39,190 bases of DNA. It comes from Anaerolineae bacterium. Its GTDB lineage: Bacteria; Chloroflexota; Anaerolineae; Aggregatilineales; Phototrophicaceae. Position numbers and translations under genes: made by a program. The notes under the pieces were generated by a model that was given only the letters and a program-made list of their open reading frames with translations, was not told the DNA's origin and made no database searches. Position 1 is the stretch's first letter, and each line of letters begins with the position of its first letter. This document shows, piece after piece, positions 1-6,794 of the stretch. The stretch is taken from contig JALHNT010000064.1 in NCBI GenBank assembly GCA_022843385.1, positions 1 through 39,190 of the forward strand, in the 5' to 3' direction.

Positions 1-126
1 GTTTTGCTGCTTGACTCTTAACATGACATCTGAAGGGGCTGCTTTCCCAAAACGTCTTCTTCAGCGCCTTTAGTGCGCTTACCGATTTCCCGGTAGCTGG
101 GCGGCTTCAGCCCCCAGCGGATCAAC

Positions 127-211
127 GAGTTGAAAGTGCTGAATGCGAAGTTCAAAGTGAAAGACCTCTGCTTTCACTCTGTGTTCTCTGTGTCCTCTGT
201 GCTGGTCTTTC
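127..211 (+). repeat. Composite intergenic repeat, copy 1
   Basis: This stretch runs from GAGTTGAAAGTGCTGAA through AAAGTGAAAGACCTCTG into a pyrimidine/GT-rich run built of CTCTGTG words. A second diverged copy lies at 583-660 with the same order of parts. The words AGTGCTxAGT and AAAGACCTCTG are shared. It is non-coding and looks like a dispersed genomic repeat rather than a gene remnant. Confidence 0.6.
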
Positions 212-234
212 TGTCTTTGTCGTTCTGTCTGTCC

Positions 235-252
235 GACGACGACGACGACGAC
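235..252 (+). repeat. (GAC)6 microsatellite
   Basis: Six perfect tandem GAC triplets, read directly from the sequence. They lie in the non-coding region immediately after repeat copy 1. Confidence 0.9.
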
Positions 253-340
253 ACAAAACCGGAGTTGCACAAAAATGGACTTGCAACACTTGAGGGAAAA
301 CAGTGGCACAAGATTCACGAATCGAAAAAAGGACTGATGC

Positions 341-375
341 GAATCTGACGAATCTGACGAATCGAGTGAATCAAG
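341..375 (+). repeat. Tandem GAATCTGAC repeat
   Basis: Two perfect GAATCTGAC units are followed by degenerate units GAATCGAGT and GAATCAAG. A related tandem of GAATTTGAC units occurs at 541-559. These 9-mers are non-coding in context. Confidence 0.7.
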
Positions 376-582
376 AATGGCTGAAAGCTTACGGCTATAG
401 ACTGATGGCTCCAATCAGCAAAATCAGCAGCAAAGCCGGGTACGGTCAATCAGCAGCACAAGCCCCTCGGTGTTCTTTCTGACGACTATCGACTGATGAC
501 TGACGACTGATTGAGGGAAAAGTTCACAAAAGGCAGTTGTGAATTTGACGAATTTGACGCACGTTGCGAATCAGGTAATAGA

Positions 583-660
583 GAGTTAAAAGTGCTAAGT
601 TAAAAGGAAAAGACCTCTGATTACTCTCTTTGTCCTCTATGTCTCTGTGGTCGGTTCTTC
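583..660 (+). repeat. Composite intergenic repeat, copy 2
   Basis: This is the diverged second copy of the 127-211 element: GAGTTAAAAGTGCTAAG, then AAAAGACCTCTG, then a run of CTCTxTGTCCTCT words ending in CTCTGTGGTCGG. It is preceded by two GAATTTGAC units, echoing the tandem repeat at 341-375. Confidence 0.6.
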
Positions 661-813
661 TTTTTGGCGATCCTGGCGGCGGATCGCTCCCGTCGTTCCG
701 CCACCGCAAATCCGTTTCGCCGGTCGCAACACTCACCACAACTATAGCCGGAAGCGGGTGAAAAGGTTACACTCAGCCGTCGGTTAACCGGATGATGCGC
801 CAGGGGAAATGCG

Positions 814-1752
814 ATGCGCCGTTTTGTGATTGATACTGATACCGCCTCGGACGATGCCGTCGCGCTGGTGATGGCACTGCAACAACCGGATATTCAGGTC
901 GAGACGATCACGGTAGTGGCGGGCAATGTGCCGCTCGATCAGGCGGTGCAGAACGCGCTCTACACCGTCGAGTTCTGTGGTCAGGCGACGCCGGTTTATG
1001 CCGGGATGGCGCGACCGCTGTTGCGCCCACTGGAAACGGCGCAGAATGTGCATGGACAGGATGGCATGGGCGATCTGGGGCTGCCGCTGCGCGGACGGTC
1101 ACCCGCACCCGGCCATGCAGTGGCGGCACTGATCGATGTCATCAACCGCCATGCCGGCGACATCACCCTCGTGACACTGGGGCCGCTGACCAACGTGGCA
1201 GCGGCGCTGCTGCAAGACCCATCGCTGGCGCACAAGGTGACGCGCTGTTATGTCATGGGGGGCATCGGCCAGGGCTATGGCAACGTCACTCAGGTGGCTG
1301 AGTACAACATCTGGACTGACCCGGAAGCGGCCAAAATCGTGTTCGAGTCTGGCCTGCCACTGGTGATGGTCGGCTGGGATATTTCGCGGCTGTACGCCAC
1401 TTTCAGCCCGGCGGAGGCGAAAGAACTGAGAACAGTCGGGACGCCGCTGGCAGCTTTCTGTGTCGATATTCAGGCGACGCTCAATAACTTTGCCCTCGAC
1501 ATCACCCAACTATCCGGCTTCGACCTGCCCGACCCGATCACGATGGCGGTGGCGATTGATCCATCGGTAGCGATCGAGGTGCGGCGGCTGCATGTCACCA
1601 TCGAAACCGAGAGCCGCCTGTGTCGTGGGCAAACGGTGATCGATCACCTGGGGTTGACCGGCGATACGCCCAACGTCGATGTGGTGCTGGCAGCCTCGCG
1701 GGAGAAATTCCTCGACATCCTCTATCACGCGGTGCAGCGCCCAGTGATGTGA
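814..1752 (+). CDS. Inosine-uridine preferring nucleoside hydrolase family protein
   Basis: The 312-residue product belongs to the IunH/RihA-C nucleoside hydrolase fold, which cleaves the N-glycosidic bond of ribonucleosides to ribose and base in salvage. The N-terminal Ca-binding signature DTDTASDDA (residues 7-15) matches the family pattern DTDPGxDDA. Further family blocks are ITLVTLGPLTNVA (about 125-137) and EYNIWTDPEAA (about 165-175). The last Ca-binding Asp is in PDPITMAVAIDP (D240), but the His that normally precedes it is Pro239, so purine leaving-group activation may differ. The start is set by AGGGG eight bases upstream of ATG 814. Length is normal. The downstream gene is convergent with a 5-base gap. 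The fold is clear; the true substrate is not. Confidence 0.88.
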   Translation: MRRFVIDTDTASDDAVALVMALQQPDIQVETITVVAGNVPLDQAVQNALYTVEFCGQATPVYAGMARPLLRPLETAQNVHGQDGMGDLGLPLRGRSPAPGHAVAALIDVINRHAGDITLVTLGPLTNVAAALLQDPSLAHKVTRCYVMGGIGQGYGNVTQVAEYNIWTDPEAAKIVFESGLPLVMVGWDISRLYATFSPAEAKELRTVGTPLAAFCVDIQATLNNFALDITQLSGFDLPDPITMAVAIDPSVAIEVRRLHVTIETESRLCRGQTVIDHLGLTGDTPNVDVVLAASREKFLDILYHAVQRPVM

Positions 1753-1757
1753 TTGCG

Positions 1758-2045
1758 TCAGACCCGTTCAAAATGCTCAACAGTCGGGAATGGATCGTAG
1801 AAATGATGCAGCAGGCGTTTCCATTCCTGGTATTGAGCTGAACCTCGAAACCCCTGAACATGATCTTCCAGCGTTTCCCACTCGACCAGCAGCACATAAG
1901 CGCCAGATCGTTCGATGCAGCGATGCAGCTCGTGCCGGCGATGCCCATTCATGCCGGCAACGATAGGGGATGCCTGGCTGAAAGCATCTTCAAACGCGGT
2001 TTCCTGCCCGGCGCGCACCTGAAGAAAAGCGACCTCAAGGATCAC
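1758..2045 (-). CDS. Antibiotic biosynthesis monooxygenase (ABM) domain protein, copy 2
   Basis: This 95-residue protein is a single ABM-type ferredoxin-like domain, a fold used by small heme-degrading or quinol monooxygenases and by many proteins of unknown role. It is a paralogue of the gene just upstream: both have the layout ILEVxxxQVxxGxExxFExAF, then RCIExxGxYVLLVxWE, then a C-terminal FxxxPTVEHFE-like tail. I place the start at GTG 2045, because this GTG overlaps the TGA of the upstream copy in a 4-base GTGA junction and the domain begins exactly there (VILEVAFLQ). The longer open frame upstream only duplicates coding sequence of copy 1. The two proteins are very probably translationally coupled and may form a heterodimer, since ABM domains usually dimerise. 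Substrate unknown. Confidence 0.82.
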   Translation of the reverse strand: MILEVAFLQVRAGQETAFEDAFSQASPIVAGMNGHRRHELHRCIERSGAYVLLVEWETLEDHVQGFRGSAQYQEWKRLLHHFYDPFPTVEHFERV

Positions 2046-2341
2046 GGGTTCTTCTGCACCAGTTCGTAATGAGCCATCTGTGAGGGCGACTCGAAATAGG
2101 GCGATACCAGTTGGCGATATTCCTGAAAAGCGGGCGACTCGCGAAAGCCAATCATGTGGTCGTCGATGCTTTCCCACTGTACCAGGATGACATAGCGTCC
2201 TTTAGTTTCCACACAGCGCTGCACCTGATGGCTGATATAGCCTTTCGAGTCCATCAAGTAACGCGAAGCCTTGGCGAAGGCGGTTTCATAATCAGCTTCA
2301 TGACCGGGCTTGATCTGAACAGTGACGATTTCGAGGATCAT
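2042..2341 (-). CDS. Antibiotic biosynthesis monooxygenase (ABM) domain protein, copy 1
   Basis: This is a 99-residue single-domain ABM-fold protein and the first gene of a two-gene unit with its paralogue. Visible family features are the N-terminal strand MILEIVTVQIKPG, the central RYVILVQWESIDDH and the helix FRESPAFQEYRQLV. The start ATG 2341 is preceded by AGGAAG with a 10-base spacer. A possible extended -10 element (TGTTAAGAT, minus strand, 2388-2380) lies about 40 bases upstream. The larger open frame to 2413 adds residues that do not belong to the domain. No cofactor or substrate partner gene is adjacent. The family assignment is good; the reaction is unknown and could be a stress-related quinol or heme monooxygenase or a non-enzymatic dimer. 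Confidence 0.82.
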   Translation of the reverse strand: MILEIVTVQIKPGHEADYETAFAKASRYLMDSKGYISHQVQRCVETKGRYVILVQWESIDDHMIGFRESPAFQEYRQLVSPYFESPSQMAHYELVQKNP

Positions 2342-2379
2342 GGCGGCAACACTTCCTGATGACGTGGATAAGAGCGTGA

Positions 2380-2388
2380 ATCTTAACA
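2380..2388 (-). promoter_or_regulatory. Possible extended -10 promoter of the ABM pair
   Basis: On the minus strand this reads TGTTAAGAT, a TGn plus -10-like hexamer. It would start transcription near 2373, giving a leader of about 32 bases before ATG 2341. No -35 is recognisable. Confidence 0.35.
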
Positions 2389-2493
2389 CGTTCTGCTCGT
2401 ATCGCCGACACATCCACGACCTGATTGATCCCGAAACGCTTTAGGCCAGGGAGAGTTGTGATGGGCGCGACACGTCTGCCAGATTGCAGTCGA

Positions 2494-3444
2494 TCATCCG
2501 TACAGGTGCACCAGTGCCCGTGCTGCTTCTTCGTCAGTCACCAGCACATTGCAATAGCGACCCCGGATCGCCCCATAAATGGCATGAACCTTGCGCGCGC
2601 CGCCGGCCAGCGCTACCGTCAGTGTCTTGCTTCGCAGATGATCGAGCCCAATGGCGATGGTGCGATCGCTGATTTCTGAAGAACAGGGATTACCCTGCAA
2701 GTCGTAACCATTGCCGGCAATCTCACCGACGCCGCCACTGGCCTGAATCTGATGCAGCATCTCGCTGGTCAGGTGCCCCTGCAAATAGGGCGAGGACTGC
2801 GGCGAAAAGTCGCCGATGCCATAAATGGCGATATTGGCCTGACGCGCCAGTTCCAGCACCGCCGCAATGCTCGAGTCGGTCAGCAGGCTGGCCTTGATGT
2901 CCGAGCGATCCACAAAGGCTGGCGCTGTCAGTACAATCGGCTTGGCGTTCAGCAGCCGCGCCGCCAGATGGATGACATTTTCCGAGAAAACCATATGATT
3001 TTCGCGGTTGACACTGCCATTCAGCCCGACCACTCGCAGGTGGCTGGCGCGCGTCGGCTTCAGGTTCAGGGCACACTCATAGACTGTGGTGCTGCCGGAG
3101 GCAATGCCCACAATGTCACCATCCTGTAAACGGCGTCCCAGGAATTCAGCAGCGGCGCTGCCAATCGCGATCTTGACTGAGGCTTCGCTGTCGGTATGAG
3201 GGCGAACAACGACCGCCTCCAGCAGGCCGAAGGTTTCTTCGAGCGTACATTCCAGTTCGGTATCATACGAGATTGGCGAGCCAATCTCGATGCGCACGAT
3301 GCCCTGATCTCGCGCCCGTTGCAGCAGGCGTCCAACTGATTGGCGCGACAGGCCAAGGCGGGTGGCGATATCCTGTTGTGATAATTGACTGCGATAGTAC
3401 AGCGTGGCGACCTTTGCCAGCAACCGCGACTCATCCGTGACCAT
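2494..3444 (-). CDS. SorC/DeoR-type sugar-binding transcriptional regulator
   Basis: The 316-residue product has the two-part SorC layout. An N-terminal helix-turn-helix (about residues 17-45, with LSQQDIATRLGLSRQSVGRL) is followed by a large phosphosugar-binding domain related to ribose-phosphate isomerase-like folds. The effector domain shows IASGSTTVYE (phosphate loop), YGIGDFSP and the family C-terminal signature AGGARKVHAIYGAIRG followed by VLVTDEEAA. Such proteins are usually tetrameric and release DNA on binding a phosphorylated sugar. ATG 3444 is preferred over the upstream TTG 3468 because GGGAAG lies seven bases before it. A perfect palindrome (3462-3475) lies between the likely -10 and the start, implying autoregulation. 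No sugar catabolic operon is adjacent, so the effector cannot be named. Confidence 0.88.
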   Translation of the reverse strand: MVTDESRLLAKVATLYYRSQLSQQDIATRLGLSRQSVGRLLQRARDQGIVRIEIGSPISYDTELECTLEETFGLLEAVVVRPHTDSEASVKIAIGSAAAEFLGRRLQDGDIVGIASGSTTVYECALNLKPTRASHLRVVGLNGSVNRENHMVFSENVIHLAARLLNAKPIVLTAPAFVDRSDIKASLLTDSSIAAVLELARQANIAIYGIGDFSPQSSPYLQGHLTSEMLHQIQASGGVGEIAGNGYDLQGNPCSSEISDRTIAIGLDHLRSKTLTVALAGGARKVHAIYGAIRGRYCNVLVTDEEAARALVHLYG

Positions 3445-3461
3445 AAAACGACTTCCCAATT

Positions 3462-3475
3462 TGAGCAAATGCTCA
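3462..3475. promoter_or_regulatory. Palindromic operator before the SorC-type gene
   Basis: TGAGCAAATGCTCA is a perfect inverted repeat with a two-base centre. It ends 17 bases upstream of the regulator's ATG, in its 5' leader/transcription start region. The symmetry suits a dimer-of-HTH contact, and the position suits autorepression. Confidence 0.55.
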
Positions 3476-3514
3476 ACTCATAGGCAACTGTAATAGCGCC
3501 GTTTGGGATGGGTG

Positions 3515-4681
3515 TCAAGGGGTGAGCCAGTTTTGCGCCACCAGCCATTCGCTGATTGTGCGAGCTGCGACTGTGTGACCACGCGGGTTAAAGTGACCGT
3601 CAATCAGGAAGTAGAGCCGCCCAGTCTCAGCATTCGCACGCAGAATTGAAGTCAGATCAAGGGTTGGGATGGAGTCTTCTTGCAGGAAGGTCAGCAGGCG
3701 CGTAACTGGCTGCAAGGGATCGGCCTGCATGATGGCTGGGGTTAAGCTTTCAAACTCAGCCTGCGTCCGCCACCAGTCCTCGATATGCACCGCCCGTCGA
3801 TCCGGGATGACAACCACGCCGAACGCGATCCCCTGCTCTTTCACCAGATCGCGCAGTTGGCGAATGAGTGCCTCCGTCACTTCCCAGGCTTCAGCCCAGT
3901 GATTATCTTCCGGCAGATACAATCCCAATTCAACCGGATATTCGAGGCGGTACGGCGCTGTTCCCAGCACAATTGGATGCATGGGCGGGTTGGCTGGCGG
4001 CGCGGCGGTCTGATTGGCGTGCTGTTCGACCAGCCATTGATAAGGTGCCGAGTCCGGGTAGAGGGCGCGGTCGAATAATGGGCTGTTATGCAGCCGAAGC
4101 TGATCCGTGCGCAGGCTGAAGATCGGATAGGGCAGCGCGTAGCCATAGCGCCGGGTTTGCAGATCGACCTGGTTCTCCTGCACATCATTGCCCACATACA
4201 GCGCCAGCAGCACGACATCCGGCTGAAAGCGCCAGCCAAGATAGCTGTAGAGCAGCAGTTGGCGGTCGGTGCTGTAGCCATCCATGCTTAGATTGATGAC
4301 CTCTGTTGCCGCCTGATCCAACAGATCATTTAGTTGATTAGGGAAAGTTTCGCTCTGGTTGACCTGCAAGCCCTGGGCATATGAGTCACCCAATATCAGG
4401 AGCCGCCGCTCAGCCGGCGCTTTCTCCAGCGCGTAATCCGGCGCATGCTGACCGAAGTTATTGAGCTGCAGCGTGAGGGCAAATTCATCCGGTGCGGTAG
4501 ATTGGACTTCCACCATGGAACAAGCATCGCGGTAGATGCCGAGCAGAGTCTTGAGTCCGTCAGTTGCCAGGTGCGGCTGACAGGCATCGGCCTGCGCCAA
4601 CGCGGACATCCATGATAGGAGACCGGCCACCACCAGCAGCGCCAGCCCCTGGATGCGATATGAAACGCCTGTGAGCTTCAA
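3515..4681 (-). CDS. Secreted SGNH/GDSL-type hydrolase
   Basis: This is a 388-residue protein with an N-terminal signal peptide (hydrophobic residues about 11-28, ending SALAQA) and an SGNH hydrolase domain. Block I is LLILGDSY with nucleophile Ser100, block II is SMDGYSTD (Gly135), block III is YVGNDV (Asn165) and block V is DGHFNPRGH (Asp361, His363). Members remove acyl or acetyl groups from lipids, glycans or cell-wall polymers outside the membrane. The start is TTG 4681, supported by AGGAAG six bases upstream and by the signal peptide starting there; no ATG serves. An extended -10 (TGCTATACT) lies 32-40 bases upstream. It stands alone between the regulator and the aminotransferase. Substrate unknown; O-acetyl ester of an envelope polysaccharide is a reasonable guess. 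Confidence 0.82.
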   Translation of the reverse strand: MKLTGVSYRIQGLALLVVAGLLSWMSALAQADACQPHLATDGLKTLLGIYRDACSMVEVQSTAPDEFALTLQLNNFGQHAPDYALEKAPAERRLLILGDSYAQGLQVNQSETFPNQLNDLLDQAATEVINLSMDGYSTDRQLLLYSYLGWRFQPDVVLLALYVGNDVQENQVDLQTRRYGYALPYPIFSLRTDQLRLHNSPLFDRALYPDSAPYQWLVEQHANQTAAPPANPPMHPIVLGTAPYRLEYPVELGLYLPEDNHWAEAWEVTEALIRQLRDLVKEQGIAFGVVVIPDRRAVHIEDWWRTQAEFESLTPAIMQADPLQPVTRLLTFLQEDSIPTLDLTSILRANAETGRLYFLIDGHFNPRGHTVAARTISEWLVAQNWLTP

Positions 4682-4712
4682 TACTCGCTTCCTGTTGTTC
4701 GCTTGCGAACTC

Positions 4713-4721
4713 AGTATAGCA
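4713..4721 (-). promoter_or_regulatory. Extended -10 promoter of the SGNH hydrolase gene
   Basis: On the minus strand 4721-4713 reads TGCTATACT, a TGn plus strong -10 hexamer. Transcription would begin near 4706, about 25 bases before the TTG start. No good -35 is visible, as expected for extended -10 promoters. Confidence 0.55.
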
Positions 4722-4828
4722 GAATCCGGGTTGTCACAGGCTGGTGACCTGAGGCTGATCTGTGACTGGCGATGAATGACCTGAGCTGTTGGGGTAGTGT
4801 CGCAGATAGCCTGACGATCCGAGGTAGT

Positions 4829-4867
4829 GGATCGAGCGCTCTAGCGGATAGAACGCTCGATCCTTTT
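4829..4867 (+). terminator. Perfect 10-bp hairpin followed by TTTT
   Basis: GGATCGAGCG and its exact complement CGCTCGATCC flank a 15-base loop and are followed on the plus strand by TTTT. It lies in the 242-base gap between the ends/starts of two minus-strand genes, downstream of the aminotransferase. The U-tract is on the other strand, so it may work as an RNA 3' end only for plus-strand transcripts, or simply as a stable stem after the aminotransferase message. Confidence 0.4.
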
Positions 4868-4923
4868 GTCCGGCTTGGTCGAAGGGGCAAAACCCCTCAA
4901 TCCCTTCTGATCAGATAGCAGAT

Positions 4924-6279
4924 CTACACCAGCGCCGCCCTGCGATTGGTTTCGACCACGCGCAGCGCCTCGGCCACCACGCCCATGCCCTCATCAACCT
5001 GCTCATCAGTGATGTTGAGCGGTGGCAGAAAGCGGATGCCGTTGCTGAACAGGCCGGCGCGGATGGCGATCAGGCCGCGCTTGAAGCATTCCTGCGTCAC
5101 CTGGAGCGTCTCATCAGTGGCCGGGGTCTTGAGATCACGATCCTTCACCAGCTCCATCAGCATCATCGCCCCCAGCCCGCGCACATCGCCGATCAGCGAA
5201 ATCTCGGTCTGAAGATCGAGCAGGTGCTGGCGGAAGCGCCCACCGATTTCAGTGGCACGCTTGAGGAACGACTCCTGCCGGATCATGGTGATGGCCTCGA
5301 CCGCTGCGACACAGGCCAGCGGATTGCCACTGTAGGTGCCACCCAGCCCACCGGGGTGCGGCGCATCCATGATGTCCGCCCGTCCGGTCACAGCTGCCAG
5401 CGGCATCCCGGCAGCCAGTGATTTTGCCGTGCAGATGAGGTCAGGTTCCACGCCGTAATGCTCGACGGCGAACAGCTTGCCAGTTCGCCCGAAGCCGCAC
5501 TGGACTTCATCGGCGATGTAGACGATGCCGTGCTGGGTGCAGAGTTCACGCACCCGCTTGAGGAAACGGGGCGGCGTGGCAATGAAACCGCCCTCACCCT
5601 GTACCGTTTCGATGGCGATGGCCGCCACTGCGCTCGGATCAACCTGGGCGACCAGGGCATTCTCCAGCCGGGCGATGCAGTCATCGACGAACTGATCTTC
5701 GCTCATGCCCGCTGGACGGCGATAGACATTGGGGAAGGGCAGGCGATAGACTTCAGGCGCGAATGGGCCAAAACCCTTCTTGAACAGGCCGTACTTGCTG
5801 GTCATCGCCAGCGTCAGGTTGGTGCGGCCATGATACGCCCCTTCAAACACGATCAGCGCCGGGCGTCCGGTGTGGCTGCGGGCGATCTTGACGGCGGTTT
5901 CCAGCGCTTCGGCACCGCTGTTGAGCAGGATGGTCTTCTTGGGGAAGCTGCCGGGTGTGACTTCGTTCAGCAATTCCGCCACCCTGACATACGGTTCGTA
6001 GGTGCCGACAATGGCACACAGATGGATCAGGTCAGCCGCCTGCTTCTGCACCGCCTCGACCACGTTCGGCGGGCAGTGTCCGACGGCCAGGGTGCCGATG
6101 CCGCCGGCGAAATCGAGGAAGGTGTTGCCATCCACATCGGTGACGGCTGCGCCCTGCGCCCGTTCGATGGCGACCGACGTCAGCTTGGCGGCACCGCGTG
6201 GGGTGGCGCTCTCGCGGCGGGCGACCAGCGCCTTGCTCTTCGGGCCGGGCAGTTCAGTAATCAGGTTAATCGTAGGCAT
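4924..6279 (-). CDS. Class III PLP-dependent aminotransferase (GabT-like)
   Basis: The 451-residue protein is a fold-type I, class III aminotransferase of the 4-aminobutyrate/acetylornithine group. It moves an amino group from an omega-amino acid to a 2-oxo acid. Seen blocks: FAGGIGTLAVGHCPP, NSGAEALETAVKIAR (phosphate binding), FEGAYHGRT, IADEVQCGFGRTG (cofactor Asp) and CTAKSLAAGMPLAAVTG with the Schiff-base Lys, then GGTYSGNPLACVAA. I choose ATG 6279: conserved sequence begins at MPTINLITELPGPKSKAL and an extended -10 element at 6325-6317 would start transcription near 6310, excluding the longer frame to 6369. The ribosome site is weak (GAGTGG). It is divergent from the 6420 gene. A GABA, acetylornithine or related substrate cannot be separated by eye. 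Confidence 0.88.
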   Translation of the reverse strand: MPTINLITELPGPKSKALVARRESATPRGAAKLTSVAIERAQGAAVTDVDGNTFLDFAGGIGTLAVGHCPPNVVEAVQKQAADLIHLCAIVGTYEPYVRVAELLNEVTPGSFPKKTILLNSGAEALETAVKIARSHTGRPALIVFEGAYHGRTNLTLAMTSKYGLFKKGFGPFAPEVYRLPFPNVYRRPAGMSEDQFVDDCIARLENALVAQVDPSAVAAIAIETVQGEGGFIATPPRFLKRVRELCTQHGIVYIADEVQCGFGRTGKLFAVEHYGVEPDLICTAKSLAAGMPLAAVTGRADIMDAPHPGGLGGTYSGNPLACVAAVEAITMIRQESFLKRATEIGGRFRQHLLDLQTEISLIGDVRGLGAMMLMELVKDRDLKTPATDETLQVTQECFKRGLIAIRAGLFSNGIRFLPPLNITDEQVDEGMGVVAEALRVVETNRRAALV

Positions 6280-6316
6280 GATAATAATCCACTCTTGGTG
6301 TCGATACAGGTCGAAC

Positions 6317-6325
6317 ATTGTATCA
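6317..6325 (-). promoter_or_regulatory. Extended -10 promoter of the aminotransferase gene
   Basis: The minus strand reads TGATACAAT from 6325 to 6317. It is embedded in CATGATACAATGT, which differs at one position from the plus-strand promoter 50 bases away. Predicted leader is about 31 bases. Confidence 0.55.
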
Positions 6326-6372
6326 TGCCGGGTATGACTTTCCACACCACACTCAATCTGTCTGACCATTCA

Positions 6373-6381
6373 TGCTACAAT
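6373..6381 (+). promoter_or_regulatory. Extended -10 promoter of the paralogous membrane-protein pair
   Basis: TGCTACAAT within CATGCTACAATGT. The -10 ends 38 bases before ATG 6420, giving a leader of about 32 bases. The sequence at the expected -35 position (TCAATC) is poor. Confidence 0.55.
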
Positions 6382-6419
6382 GTCAGCCACACTATTTAAC
6401 GGTAAGCGAACTGCTGTCC

Positions 6420-6794
6420 ATGCGTTTTCTGGCTTCGTTATTGATCGGTCTGGTAGTGGGCGCAGCGATCGGGTTATATCTGGGCTGGGTTCAGTTTCCA
6501 GCGCAGGTAGTCAACAGCCCGGCCAGCAACCTGACCGAACGCTACAAAGATGAATACACCGTCATGATCGCCGCCGGTTATCTGGGAGATGGCGATCTGG
6601 GCGGCGCTGTCGAACGGCTGCGGGTGCTGGGCGAGCAGAATATCCCGGCCTGGGTGCAGAATGTGACCGAGCGTTACATCAGCAACTCGCGCAATGCCCG
6701 TGATATTGGCTATCTTGTGGCGCTGGCGGAAGGGCTGGGCCGGCTGACCCCGATCATGGAACCGTATCGTCAGGTGGCTGGAGGACAGCCATGA
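6420..6794 (+). CDS. Membrane-anchored protein of unknown function, paralogue A
   Basis: This 124-residue protein has one N-terminal membrane segment (residues about 4-22, FLASLLIGLVVGAAIGLYLG) and a short helical extracytoplasmic domain. The domain has the run DEYTVMIAAGYLGDGDLGGA then VERLRVLG, which resembles a TPR-like hairpin. The next gene repeats the same plan: membrane segment, then YMAAIALQY with DGDLGAAVNRLLDM. The two open frames overlap by four bases (ATGA), so they are coupled. ATG 6420 is chosen because the membrane anchor starts right there and the promoter lies 40 bases upstream; no strong ribosome site is seen. Similar proteins are familiar to me from Chloroflexota, without known role. 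Confidence 0.7.
   Translation: MRFLASLLIGLVVGAAIGLYLGWVQFPAQVVNSPASNLTERYKDEYTVMIAAGYLGDGDLGGAVERLRVLGEQNIPAWVQNVTERYISNSRNARDIGYLVALAEGLGRLTPIMEPYRQVAGGQP

Larger units (their letters stand above)
1..813. other. Gene-free repeat-bearing intergenic region
   Basis: No convincing gene is visible in the first 813 bases: the open frames have no ribosome binding site and translate to low-complexity strings such as LFLSLSFCLSDDDDDD. The stretch instead holds several classes of short degenerate repeat, listed separately: an AGTGCT/GACCTCTG/CTCTGTG composite in two copies, tandem GAATCTGAC units, a GACT-rich tract and a (GAC)6 microsatellite. I see no tRNA fold or mobile-element gene here. The last 50 bases are the upstream region of the nucleoside hydrolase. 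Confidence 0.7.

Noticed and set aside
130..348. Small frame with a poly-Asp run
   Set aside because: The poly-Asp comes from the (GAC)6 microsatellite and the rest from the CTCTGTG repeat; no ribosome site.
5458..6399. Plus-strand open frame of 313 codons opposite the aminotransferase
   Set aside because: Antisense shadow of a gene with complete class III aminotransferase motifs.
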